Made by a program: the position numbers and the translations under genes
In this document: one piece after another, positions 14,977 to 26,300 of the stretch
Layout of the letters: every line of letters begins with the position of its first letter
How positions within the stretch are numbered: the first letter of the stretch is position 1
The notes under the pieces: model-generated
What the model saw: only the letters and a program-made list of their open reading frames with translations
What the model was told of the DNA's origin: nothing
The model's database searches: none
NCBI GenBank assembly: GCA_946188165.1
Contig: CAMHTW010000010.1
Span: 21,789 to 85,788, forward strand
Reading direction: 5' to 3'
Length of the DNA: 64,000 nucleotides
Source of the DNA: an uncultured Prevotella sp.
GTDB taxonomy: Bacteria; Bacteroidota; Bacteroidia; Bacteroidales; Bacteroidaceae

Positions 14977-16208
14977 AAAGACCAATGAGGCTAATGAGGC
15001 CAATAAGGCTAATGGGGCTAATGGGGCCAATGAGGCTCATGGGACTCATAGGACTCATGGAGCTTATGGGGTGTAGCGGAGGTGAGGACGCCACAGGACA
15101 GACTCCAACGACACCGCCTACCCCGACGACACCTACGATAACGGAGACTGCCATCACTTTCAGCGGACAGCAAAGCGAAGAGCAGGCTGTAAGCCGAGGG
15201 GCCAATAGGGCTTATGGGCCTTATAGACGGGCGGCTGGCACCCCGCTGAGCGATGCAGGCGTAAGACAGTTCCACGTCTGGGGCTATAAGAACATGGACT
15301 ACGAGGCTGATGCCTATGGCGGCACGCAGACGGTGTTCCCAGGCTATACCGTCAACTGGATTAGCGGCAGCGCCGCCACGACAACTACGAACAGCAACGG
15401 CTGGGAGTATGTGGCTCAGCAGACAACCGACGACGAACAAACCATCAAGTACTGGGACATGGGCGCCAAAGCCTATCGGTACTTTGCGGTAACAGGAGGG
15501 CTGAATGGGACCTATGGGGCCAATGGGGCTTATGGGGCCTATGAGTTCAGCATTGCGGCGGATGCCAGCAGTGAAGGGGCGAGGACGGCTACGCCGTACT
15601 TCAGCAAGCTGTGGTTCTCGACGGGAAATCTGGGCGCTTACCCCGACAAGCAGTTTGGCAAGCCCGTGACGCTGGAGTTCCTGAAGCCCTTCGCGCGCGT
15701 GCGATTCCTATATAAATATTCCACCCCGCGCGAGGGATTTAAGATGACGGAACAAAAATTCCGTCCCACGGACGATGTGAGTGCCGCAGATGACGCTAAG
15801 GCGAAGATAGCCCGCAAGGGTACGGTGACTGTCCACTACCCCACTGAGGGAACTGCCACTAAGGAGTGGTACACAGTGGTAGTAGATAATGATAAGTCCA
15901 CAAGGCTGGAGGCCTTTACTGAGGACTTCGACCCTGATAACGACACCAAAGTATATACCACCTGTGACAACGGCTGGTATTGGGTGTTGCCAATCATTTC
16001 GCAAGGCAGCTATACGCTGACGGTGAAAGTAAATAACAACGATAGAGCTGTCACTGTGCCTGCGGAATATATGACTTGGCTGCCAGGCTACAGCTACACC
16101 TACATCTTCAAAGTCACCGAAGAAGGCGGTGTGGAGATTGGTTGGGTAGAGTATGCCATGACACCTTGGACTGAAATGACTGCCACCAAAACGGTATATA
16201 ATTGGTAG
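14973..16208 (+). CDS. Fimbrillin-like lipoprotein with repeat-encoded signal peptide
   Basis: A 411-residue lipoprotein overlapping the four-helix gene by 4 bp. The signal peptide is a run of Met/Arg/Leu/Gly tripeptides ending LMELMGC (Cys34), encoded by ten consecutive 9-bp units at 14982-15071. After a Thr/Pro linker (TPTTPPTPTTPTITE) the mature protein has fimbrillin-like features: a VSRGANRAYG site resembling a maturation Arg, VTLEFLKPFARVRFLYKYS, and WLPGYSYTYIFKVTE near the C-terminus. Two further 9-bp arrays encode Gly/Ala/Asn/Tyr-rich loops at about 15196-15230 and 15502-15548. It is shorter than the three upstream paralogues and may be a minor or tip subunit. GC content is visibly higher than in the third fimbrillin. 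Confidence 0.8.
   Translation: MKRPMRLMRPIRLMGLMGPMRLMGLIGLMELMGCSGGEDATGQTPTTPPTPTTPTITETAITFSGQQSEEQAVSRGANRAYGPYRRAAGTPLSDAGVRQFHVWGYKNMDYEADAYGGTQTVFPGYTVNWISGSAATTTTNSNGWEYVAQQTTDDEQTIKYWDMGAKAYRYFAVTGGLNGTYGANGAYGAYEFSIAADASSEGARTATPYFSKLWFSTGNLGAYPDKQFGKPVTLEFLKPFARVRFLYKYSTPREGFKMTEQKFRPTDDVSAADDAKAKIARKGTVTVHYPTEGTATKEWYTVVVDNDKSTRLEAFTEDFDPDNDTKVYTTCDNGWYWVLPIISQGSYTLTVKVNNNDRAVTVPAEYMTWLPGYSYTYIFKVTEEGGVEIGWVEYAMTPWTEMTATKTVYNW
14982..15071 (+). repeat. Ten tandem 9-bp units coding a lipoprotein signal peptide
   Basis: Ten in-register units, each approximately CYN-ATR-RGR (CCAATGAGG, CTAATGAGG, CCAATAAGG, CTAATGGGG, and so on), form almost the complete hydrophobic segment of the gene starting at 14973. 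Unit length is a multiple of three, so gain or loss would alter signal length without changing frame. Confidence 0.85.
15502..15548 (+). repeat. 9-bp repeat array coding a Gly/Ala/Tyr loop
   Basis: Five units such as TATGGGGCC, AATGGGGCT and TATGGGGCC are read as Tyr/Asn-Gly-Ala inside the fimbrillin-like protein. A shorter array of the same unit is at 15196-15230. Confidence 0.75.
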
Positions 16209-16216
16209 GGAGATAG

Positions 16217-16256
16217 TGATAATTGATAATTGAAAATTGAGAATTGAAGATTGAAA
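16217..16256 (+). repeat. ATTGA-type short array supplying a TTG start codon
   Basis: GATAATTGATAATTGAAAAT and following ATTGA units occupy the gap and run into the next gene, whose only available upstream start codon is a TTG within the array (16244). Confidence 0.65.
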
Positions 16257-17365
16257 AGACCATAGTAAGAATACTGGTACTCATGAGCCTGACGGTGCTC
16301 ATGGGATGCTCTGCAGACTCTGAACCAGAGACGTCGGAGATGAAGACGGCTGCGGTGGAGGTGGTAAGCTTTGTCACGGGGTATGATGAGGCCTATGGGG
16401 CTAATGGGGCTCATCGGGCCTGGGCGATTCCCTCGGGGTATGTGGCCTATGAGGACGGAGAGCAATCTATTGGCATTGCCTTTACGCAGAATGACGTAGA
16501 ACCAAGGATTGGCAACTTTTTCAAGAGTGGAGACAAGTGGCGTACAGACTTGGAGAACATTGAAGCAGGAAGCTACCAGCTCTATGGCTATATTCCTCAT
16601 CAGACAGCGATTAATTATAGTATTACGGACTATAATGGGGCTAATGGGTCCTATAGCACGGGGGCTATTATGACCCTGCAGAATGTACCCACTGTGATGC
16701 CTAACGACCTCTGCGTGGTCATTGGTGCTAAGCATGGTACAGATAAAGAGCACGATAGCGGGTTGCGGCAGGGTGACTTTAGTTTTACTGCTAAGCAAGG
16801 TACCGACAGCAAAGACTACGTCTTCCTGCTCTTCGACCACCTTTATGCCGCCCTGCGTGTGCAGATGAGGGTACAAGGCGACTATGCTACCCAGCGCACC
16901 ATTAAGCTGAAGAAACTCCGCCTGCAGGCCAGTGTCGGTAATACGCCAACGACGAAAAAGACCAGTATCACCATTGCGTTGAATAAGACGACGGATGGTA
17001 CCAACCCTATCACTAATGTCATCTTCACACCTACGGGTACGGAAATTAGTGATGGTGTGATAGTAGAATCGAAAGATGGTATCGAGCTGACAACAGCCTT
17101 CCAACCATTCCAGAGTCATTTCATGCCTGCTGGTGTCACTAAACTGAATCTGATCAGCACGTATGATGTCTATGATAGAAAAGGCAATCTGATACGCCTG
17201 AACGATGAGGCTATCAATACCATAGATATACAGGAGTTGTTTTCAGGACAGACCCAAGCGTTACGTGGACGTCGGTATACAATCAATATGACGATTAACC
17301 CGACGTACCTTTATATGCTGTCGGAGCCAGACTTAGACAACCCTACTGTTACAATTGATAATTGA
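16244..17365 (+). CDS. Fimbrillin-like (minor subunit) lipoprotein
   Basis: A 373-residue lipoprotein. The start is a TTG at 16244 because an in-frame stop lies just before it and this start gives a complete signal peptide, MKIEKTIVRILVLMSLTVLM, with the acceptor Cys at residue 22; the first ATG (residue 14) would leave only a stump. The mature part resembles Mfa_like/fimbrillin proteins: FLLFDHLYAALRVQM in the middle and a C-terminal ALRGRRYTINMTINPTYLYM typical of fimbrillin ends. Two short 9-bp arrays encode AYGANGAH (about 16385-16420) and NGANGS (about 16630-16665). It ends 18 bp before the ATG of the giant gene, and probably provides a tip or accessory subunit. Confidence 0.77.
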   Translation: MKIEKTIVRILVLMSLTVLMGCSADSEPETSEMKTAAVEVVSFVTGYDEAYGANGAHRAWAIPSGYVAYEDGEQSIGIAFTQNDVEPRIGNFFKSGDKWRTDLENIEAGSYQLYGYIPHQTAINYSITDYNGANGSYSTGAIMTLQNVPTVMPNDLCVVIGAKHGTDKEHDSGLRQGDFSFTAKQGTDSKDYVFLLFDHLYAALRVQMRVQGDYATQRTIKLKKLRLQASVGNTPTTKKTSITIALNKTTDGTNPITNVIFTPTGTEISDGVIVESKDGIELTTAFQPFQSHFMPAGVTKLNLISTYDVYDRKGNLIRLNDEAINTIDIQELFSGQTQALRGRRYTINMTINPTYLYMLSEPDLDNPTVTIDN

Positions 17366-17382
17366 CAATTGATAATTGACGA
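17351..17382 (+). repeat. ATTGATAATTGAC short array at a gene junction
   Basis: ACAATTGATAATTGAC occurs twice in tandem across the stop codon of the fimbrillin-like gene and the gap before the 3,990-residue gene. It resembles the array at 16217-16256. Confidence 0.65.
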
Positions 17383-17383
17383 T

Positions 17384-20300
17384 ATGAGACGGATTATTAC
17401 CATATTGAAAAAGGACATGAGGCCAATGGGGCTGATGAGGTTGATAGGCCTGACAGTGCTTATGAGCCTGATGGGCTTGTCGGTTCATGCCCAGATTAAG
17501 ATTGGTGGTAACGTATATGGTGGCGGAAACCATGCAGAGGTACGAGGAAGCACGAAGGTGACGGTGCTGAAGGGTGACATCGGTGCTGTGATGGATCCTG
17601 ATGTAACGAAGCGCCAACTGGCAGATCCCAGCGGTAAGGTGTTCGGTGGTGCCCGTATGGCCAATGTAGGTGGCAGCTCATTCGTTCATATCGATGGTGA
17701 GAATGCCACCGGCTATATCCTTATTAATCAGGTATATGGCGGTAATGATATTGCCGGTACTATCGGCACAGCAGCAGCCGTAGGAGCAGAGATTCCTACG
17801 GAGCTGACGGAAACCCAACCAGAAAGTGGGACTAATGAAAAGAAGAACAAGGTCGATAACACGTTCAACAGCTATGTGCGCATCAGCACGAAAGCAACTA
17901 ATGAGCATTATACTCAAAGCGAGATTGATGCTGCTTCAACAAACCCTGAGGCTGCTGCTTACGGAAAGACAACCAACGACGTGAAGCCCGATCCTTTGGC
18001 AAAGAAGGTTTATATCGGACAGCTCTTCGGTGGCGGTAATGGTGACTTCACCTATACCGATGATGAGGGAAATCAGCTGAAAGATGGCGACGATTATATT
18101 ATCAAACAAGGCGACACGATTATTGCCAGGAGTGCTACACCTTTCCAACTCCCCGAACTGGACAAGACCTATCTTGAAATCAAGGGCGGTTCTATCGTCT
18201 ATGGCTATGGAGGTGGTAACAATGCCACGGTGAAACAGCAGAACATCATCCACATTGACAACCCCAGTGCGGTGGTGAACCATATTCTTGTGGATGCCAA
18301 TGGCAATGAGGGTAATGATGAGACCTATACGACCTATGAGACTAATAAGAAAAATGGGGACGAAAATCCGCTTCCTTCGGGCTATACCGACCTGCTGACA
18401 ACAGAACGTTTCAAGGAGATGGGTATCAACACCACTTTCTCATTCCCCAGTAGTGGTGCATACCAAATAGGCCGTTTCTTCGGTGGTAACAACAAGGCGG
18501 AGATGCATATCCGTCCTACGTGGAACCTGCTGGCGGGTAAGGTGCGTAACCTGTATAGCGGCGGTAACAAGGGCTCCATGACCTCTCCCGATGGTTTGCT
18601 CCTTGAAATCAAGGACTACTCCAGCCTTATTGTCGATAACCTCTTTGGCGGTTGTCGTATGGCAGATGTCATGCCAACGAACGACGATGGTGTCTATACG
18701 CCGTGTTTGAACCTGCCGGGCTACCACTTCCCCCATCAGCTGTCTGCCCGTGTATTGGTAAAAGGTGGACATATCAATAATGTCTATGGTGGTAACGACG
18801 TGACAGGTACGGTCTATGGCGGTAATGCTGTCGATATCAATACTACCGTCTATGGCGACGTCTATGGTGGCGGTAATGGTGCTTATCCATACACAGACTC
18901 TCCATCACTTAAAGATGATCCCACCTATGGCGACTTCTGCTACTATGACGAAAACAGTCCCGGTGGTACTGAGGGCCTTAATGCCTTCCGTCCGAACGCC
19001 GAGCAGGTGTCTATCCATCTGTTAGGTACTGAAGAGCACAAGACAGTCATCAAGGGTTCTGTGTTCGTCGGAGGAAACTGTGCATCGTTGGCTACCAAGA
19101 TGAGTAATCCATTGGTCGAGTTGAAGATAGGCTCATATGTTATTGCCGATAAGGTATTCCTTGGCAACAATGGTGAGAAGATGGTAGATGAGTCTATTCT
19201 TCAGCATTATGCCAATGTATATCCAGGAGCAGAAGGCTTCAGCTCATTTAATTTTAAAGAAGGCCCATCCACGTTTGCAGATTATATGGATGGTGTTGCC
19301 ATGCCTTTGAAGCCCAGTCTCGTTTTCGATAATACTGCGAACGGCGATGCGGCCACATACATTGACAACACGAGTATGATAGGCTCGTTCTTCGGTGGTG
19401 GTAACAGAGGTAGTATGACCGTAGGCGGCAAGACGACTCTGAAGTTCGACAAAAAGCTGATTATCTTCGATAAGATTGTTGCCGGCTGTAACAACGCCAA
19501 TGTAGCAGAAGGAACGTATAATGCTGCTTATGAAGGTGGTCTGTTAGGCGCTACCGACGAACGTGACAGCTACACCGAGGGTGGCAAGATTAAAGACCGC
19601 ATAGAGTTGAACCTCGACAACGTTCTTATAGAGCCTAAACGCTGGAACGACACCTTTACAGCAGTCCCCAATGGTACGACACTTACGGCAGGCAAGGAGT
19701 ATTATGAGACCGACCTGCACGAGACGAAGTTTATTGCTAACGGTACAGAGGTTTCCACCACAGCTAATCCATACTATGAATTGACGACTGTCGGATTGAG
19801 TCTGGAGTGGAACACTGCCAAGTGGTCATTAGCCGAGAATGACTTTGTCAGTACCGGAACATCAAAGACCGGAAGCCCAAAGGACTGTGAAGATATCGAC
19901 CGTCGTCTGCTCTGTGGTAACGTCTATGGCGGTTGCTACAATAGTGGTCATGTAAATGGTAATGTGGTTATCAACATCAACCAGAACTTGATGGATCGTG
20001 ATGTCATCTTTGCCCAGGCTGCTGATAATGATCCATACAAGATCAGCGGTGAGCGCCGTACTGGTGTGCTGAAGGAAGCTCAGGGTGACGACGTGATGGC
20101 AACATCCTTGGCTGTTTACGGTGGCGGATTTGGTGCTGATACTGAGATATGGGGTAGCACCACCATCAACCACAATAATGGCTATGCCTTCCAGATGTAT
20201 GGAGGTGGCGAGCAAGGTGTTGTCGGTAAGAAAAACAACGACGGTGAATACACCTATAACGCAGCCTACAGCACTACTGTCAATCTAAAAGGTATCAATG

Positions 20301-23300
20301 CCGGCTACTCGGAGAATGAGAGCGGCCTACCCATTCCTGAGTCAGAGTATATCTATGGTGGCGGTAACGAAGGCGATGTCCTCGGTGATTCTTATGTCTA
20401 TCTGGGCAATGGTCGCATCTACGATGCTTTCGGAGGTGCTTCTAACGCCGACATTTATGGTGGTACGGAGGTACATATAGGATATAACGGTGGATTCCCG
20501 TGGATTCGTGATAATGTCTATGGCGGTAACGACTTCGGTGGAACCGTTAGGGGTAACAGAAACCATTACACGGTAACGACACGAGAAGTCTTCGATCTAG
20601 AGTTGAAACGATCCAGCACCTATGTGAAGTATATCCAGGGTCGTGTTGATTCTATCTTCGGCGGCAACTATGGTTACTATGACTATGCAGACCGTGTGTT
20701 CAAAGATTACACAGACGGCAATGGTGCGCCATTGGATGGTTTCACCTTCCCGCATCTGAGCGACAACTCCTTCGTTCATTTCGTGCCAGAAGACCACTCC
20801 AGCAATCATGTGGGTTACATCTTTGGTGGCAGTGTTGGTTTCCCAGGTCATGAAAAGTTGTGTAACTCTATGCAGAAGGAAACCTATGTGCTTCTCGATG
20901 ACACTAAGACCAAGAATGCCAACCGCTTTGCCAATGTTGATGTCTATGGTGGTGGTGCCTTCGCAGGTGTAGGAACAACGTTTGAAACCTTAGGTGCCGG
21001 ACGTACCGCTGTTGACCTGTTTGCCGGTAGCTACCATAACATCTATGGAGGCTGTAATCAGGAGGGTCTGGTAGGTTACACCCGTGTCAACGTGCCTACA
21101 GAATCTACAGCCAAGGTGAATGCCCTCTTCGGTGGTGGCAAGGGATATGACATTGCACTGTTTAAAAAAGAGGCCACAAAACAGTTGGCAGCACGCTACT
21201 GCGACCACTATGTCACCTGTGTTGACTTTAAGAGTAAGAAAGCTATTGTAGAAGATGGCATCTATGGCGGTAATGAGAATTGTCGTATCGCGTGCGATAC
21301 CTATATTAATATAGAAGCACCTGTCATGCAGAGCAGCGGCTATCAGGCTACTGTCTATGGTGCTGGTTATGGTCGTAAGACGCTCTCTGGTCGCACCAAC
21401 GTGTTTATGAACAACGGTTCGAATGCCTATAAAGTGTTTGGCGGTGGCCGTGATGGTAATGCCTTCAACTTCGCTTCGATGTCAAAATGGCTCGCTAACC
21501 AATACGATTTAGCTGGAACTCCGACAGGAGAAATAGAAGGAAAACTGGTTGCCTATCGTGGCCTTTTGGAAGACTTTGGCACCTATTTGGCAGCAAATCC
21601 TCTTAGTCTGCCGACCAATATTGGTACATACCCCAACGCTGAAGGCGCATACACCGGTACCTATACCAATGATATTCTGACGAACGACAAGTACCACCAG
21701 ACCAACGTCCATATTATGAATGGTGGTAATGTGAGCGGTTACGCCTACGGTGGTGGATATGGTATCAATGCCGTGGTATCAGGTTCTACCTTTATTGAGC
21801 TAAAGGGTGGTAACGTGAATAAGGATGTCTATGGCGGTGGTGAAGGAGGTCCGGTATTTGACGAGTTCGGACTGGGAGGCTTTACTGCAACCACCAACGT
21901 CAATGTCGAAGGTGGTATGGCTCGTAACGTCTATGGTGGTGGTTACCTGGGATCAGTGGGTAAGCACCATAACACCGTTGAAGAAGAGCTCGTGGAAGCA
22001 GCCATCACCGATACAACGCCGGTTGACATCCCAGGCGTAGCCAACGTGACTATCGGTAAGTTGGATGGCACCAATTTCTATAACGGTGTTCCTGCCATCC
22101 AGCGTAATGCCTACGGTGGTGGCGAGGGTGGTTCTGTCTATGGCACAAGCAACCTCACCATCAACAATGGTTATATCGGTTACCGCTATAAGAACACCTC
22201 AGCAACGGCAGTTCCTAACTACGAATATGTACCAGAACTGGACGACCAGACTCCTAACGCTATCGAGTTGGCAGGTAATGCCTTTGGTGGCGGTTATGTC
22301 ATCAACAGCTTCGTAGACAACACCAATGTCACCATGTATGGCGGCACACTCCGTGGCAGCCTCTATGGTGGCGGTGAGCTCGGTCCTATCGGACGCGGCA
22401 CGATGAAGTCTGGTGCCACTGGTGGCTTTACCAATGGTAATGCCCATATCTACAAGGGAGGAACGACTTATGTCAAGTTATATGATGGGCATGTACTTCG
22501 TAACGTCTTCGGAGGCGGTCGCGGTAAGGACAGCTGGGGCGGTGACGGTACGAAATACATGGATGCAGATTTGGTTGCAACGCTTGACCTCAAATCAAAG
22601 GGATTTGTCTTCGGAAAGACCGAGGTTGACATCTATGGCGGTGAGGTTGGTACTTCCGAGGGTGTTGCCCAGGGTTACGGAAACGTCTTTGGTGCCGGTG
22701 ATGTCGGGTGCGTCTATAGTGCAACAGGTACCAAGTCCGGAGAAAGATATGTTAATAGCAAAGAAGGCTACTACTATGCTAATAATGAACTTACCGAGGA
22801 CTGTAAGGTGCTTGTAGAGCCTTGGTGTAAGGCAAACTCTGACGTTAATATCAATGGTACTGACTATGCCGCAGGCAAATATGTTCCGACAGCTGCATTG
22901 AACTATTTGGGTAATAAGACTGCCAGTGCAGCAGAATGGACAGCTCTTGGTAAGACGGATGTCAACAAGGAAGGCATCATTATCCATAATGCCGTCTTTG
23001 CCGGTGGTAACACCTCTCCTGGTTCTACCGAGGTGTTTGCCAATACCCCAACGGTATTCGGTAATGCCACAGCATCTATCCACGATGTCTACAACCGTGA
23101 CCTTATCTCTATTGGTAGAGGTCGTGTAGGTGGACTGTATGGTGATGGTAACCTGACGTTGGTCGATGGCTATCGTGAGTTGAACATTACCAACTATGGT
23201 ACCGACTTCTACCATATTAATCCAGAGATTACCTTGGAGCAGTATAATGCACTCCCAGTCCGCGAGGCTGCTTATTATGAAATTCGTTATAAGTGTCTGC

Positions 23301-26300
23301 AGCAATGTACAGACAAGGATGGCAAGACCTACGCTGTCGGTGCAACTATCACTGCTGATGAGATGCTGACCGTCTTTGAAGGTGTGACAGTGGGAGAACC
23401 TGCTGTGCCCATGATAGATGCTGATGATAAACCTTTGCCAGCATATTGGGAGGAGAACGGTGTCTGCTCACGCTATGCCGGTCGTCCTATGAATACCGTA
23501 CAGCGTGCCGACTTCTGCGGTGTCTTCGGTAGCCGCATGGTGATGCAGGGTGCACAAGACCGTGTGCCAGAGGTCGTGGACTATACTAACTACACCATCA
23601 ACCGTGTTCGTGAGGTGTCACTGAATAAGAAGACATCAGTACGCTCTGATGATGCTAGTGATGCCAAGAACAAGGAACATGGCAACTACTTCGGTATCTA
23701 CAGTGTCGTGAACTACCTCGGTGCCCTCACGAGTGATGTAGACTTCCACACTGCAGTTCGTGTAACAGATAATACAGATGCAACGACCTATCAATGTGAA
23801 GCAAATGGGAATAACTATGGAGTGGCTACCTATGAGGATTGGAAAAACCAGTTCCACGAGGATCGTAGACGTAATAATGGTACCTCGCACAACAAGGTAG
23901 CACTTGCTTCTGGTGTCTATCTGGAACTGACCTCAGAGAAGAGTACCGGCAAAGGACTCAATGAGAAAGACTGGGGCTATATCACTGGTGTTGTAGAACT
24001 CGACCTGATTAACGTGCAGCCAGGTATGGGTGGTGGTTACGTCTATGCCAAGAACGAACATGGCGTACGTAGTCCTTCCGGAAAGACAAACACCATACTG
24101 ACCAGCTTGAACACTGGAGCCGTTACAAACAAGATATTCACATACTCTACCGACGATTCTTCCAAGAAAGAATGGGAGACCTCCGGCAACTTCGTTCATA
24201 ACACGAAGACCATTATTGATGACTGCTATAATATCGGTAACAAGTATAAGGCACCCGATGCTGTTCCTGCGCACTACTGGTATATCAAGGGTGCTGTCTA
24301 TGTCTATGACCAGTATATCTCTGCTTATACCGGTTCTCCGAATGCCTTCAGTGAGGAGGTTAGCATTCCATTAACCATCACCTCAGCTTCTCATGGCAAG
24401 TTGACTCTGATGGATGTGATGCCCAACCGCTATGCCTACTATTCTAATGGCGCTACGAAGAATAAACTTGGTGCAAATCAGAAGATAACCATCCGCGACA
24501 AGGAATACGGTCTCAACGACGCTATCACCTACTGGGATTACAGCCAGCTCACCGCAACAGAGAAGGCTATGTTCGTTGAAGAAACCTACACTGTCATTTC
24601 CGATTGTACTTACGGAGATGGTGCAACGCCTGTCACATATAAGGCAGGAACCGTACTGTCGAAGGAAGAATATGAGACTTTGAGAACATACGCTCCTAAG
24701 AAGTATCTGGAAGAGGGTGATGAGGTACAGACGCCTTATGTACATCTCGTAACGAGAGACGAGGATGTTGACTTTGATTATGCTTTCCGTCCTTCCAACA
24801 ATGTCAGCCACAATACGGGTTATATCCTGACTTACAATATCAACAACCCGAACCAGTGGAACACCTGGTACACACCAAAGAGCGGAAGCTCATTGGAAGG
24901 AAAGAACCAAACTGGCGGTGCAGACTACGAGGATGGTCCGACCTATACACCAATTGCCCCAGGCATGTATGGTCAGAATGACTATAAGGTTGGTAGCATC
25001 ATCTCGCATGAAGACTATACTACATATACTAGTATTCCTGCTGCGTACATACCGAATAATGGAAAGAATCCAGGTGATGAGGGTTATGATGCCAGCAAGA
25101 AACAGGCCATCTTCAAGCCTGCCTATATCGTCACCGCTGAGCTTTTGGAAACCAAGAACAAGGATAATATTGACCAGCGTTTCCATAAAGGAGCTGTATT
25201 GGCTAAAGAGAATTATACCGATGCTCAATGGTCAAGCATGAGTGGCAGCGTACAACAGGCTTATGTTGCTACAAGCACCGTTCAGATTAGTAACACCGAG
25301 GTTATCTATCGCAATACTTATCTGCCGAAATCTAAGTATGATGAACTCGTGAGTGCTCATTCTGATATAGCGACTACCATTCAACCTGCCTACTACTGTA
25401 TTGAGGCTGGTAAGTATGGCGGCAACTACTATCAGACAGGCAATAACTACCGTGCTTTAGCAGCCTTTAGTGCTATGTCAGAAGATGACCGTAAGAAGTT
25501 CGATTATAACTACGATGCCCTCGACCTGCTCATCGACCCGAACTACAGTAGGTCAGAAGGTGTGAAGTATCAGTATGACGGTAAGAATTATACCACAGAA
25601 GATGAGGCTCGCCAGAACATGGCTACCTACTCACTTCCTACGTCTATCGACTATAGTGCTACGTACAAGGGTTCTACGTCGTTTAAGTACATTGATGACA
25701 ATAATCAGGAACAGACCATCAAGACGGATGGAACCTCAGTACTTACAAGAAGCGAGTTTGAACGCCTGCCTAACGAGCAGTACTACTGGGCTCCGATTTC
25801 TGTGGGAGCAGCAGGTACATACTATGTGGTGAAGGAAACGATTGTGCTTGGCGATACCCCATACGCTGCCGGACAGGTCATCACGAGTGACACTTATAGT
25901 GGACTGAGTGATACGGATAAGTTAAAGGTGGAAACGCTGAACTTCGATGCTACAGGTACCTATTATTACTGTCGTGAGGGCTACACCATTAACAGCAGCT
26001 ACTACACAGACACAGAAAAGACTGGTGCTGTAACTGATATCCATAATACGAAACATACAACTGCTGTGCCTGCAGGTACTGTCATTAAGGCAGAGACTGA
26101 TGATACTGTCTATGGTTATGATAATGTCATCAACAAGCAGGCGAACTTCTCTATCCACGGATTGGCACCGACGGAGACCAGTACGCTGTACGTCACTCGT
26201 GGTTCAGACATCTTCGACCTCTCTGCTGAGAAGATTATCACGGTCATCTACCAGTACGACTATGTAGAGAGTGATATGGCTGGTCAGCACATCACACCGG

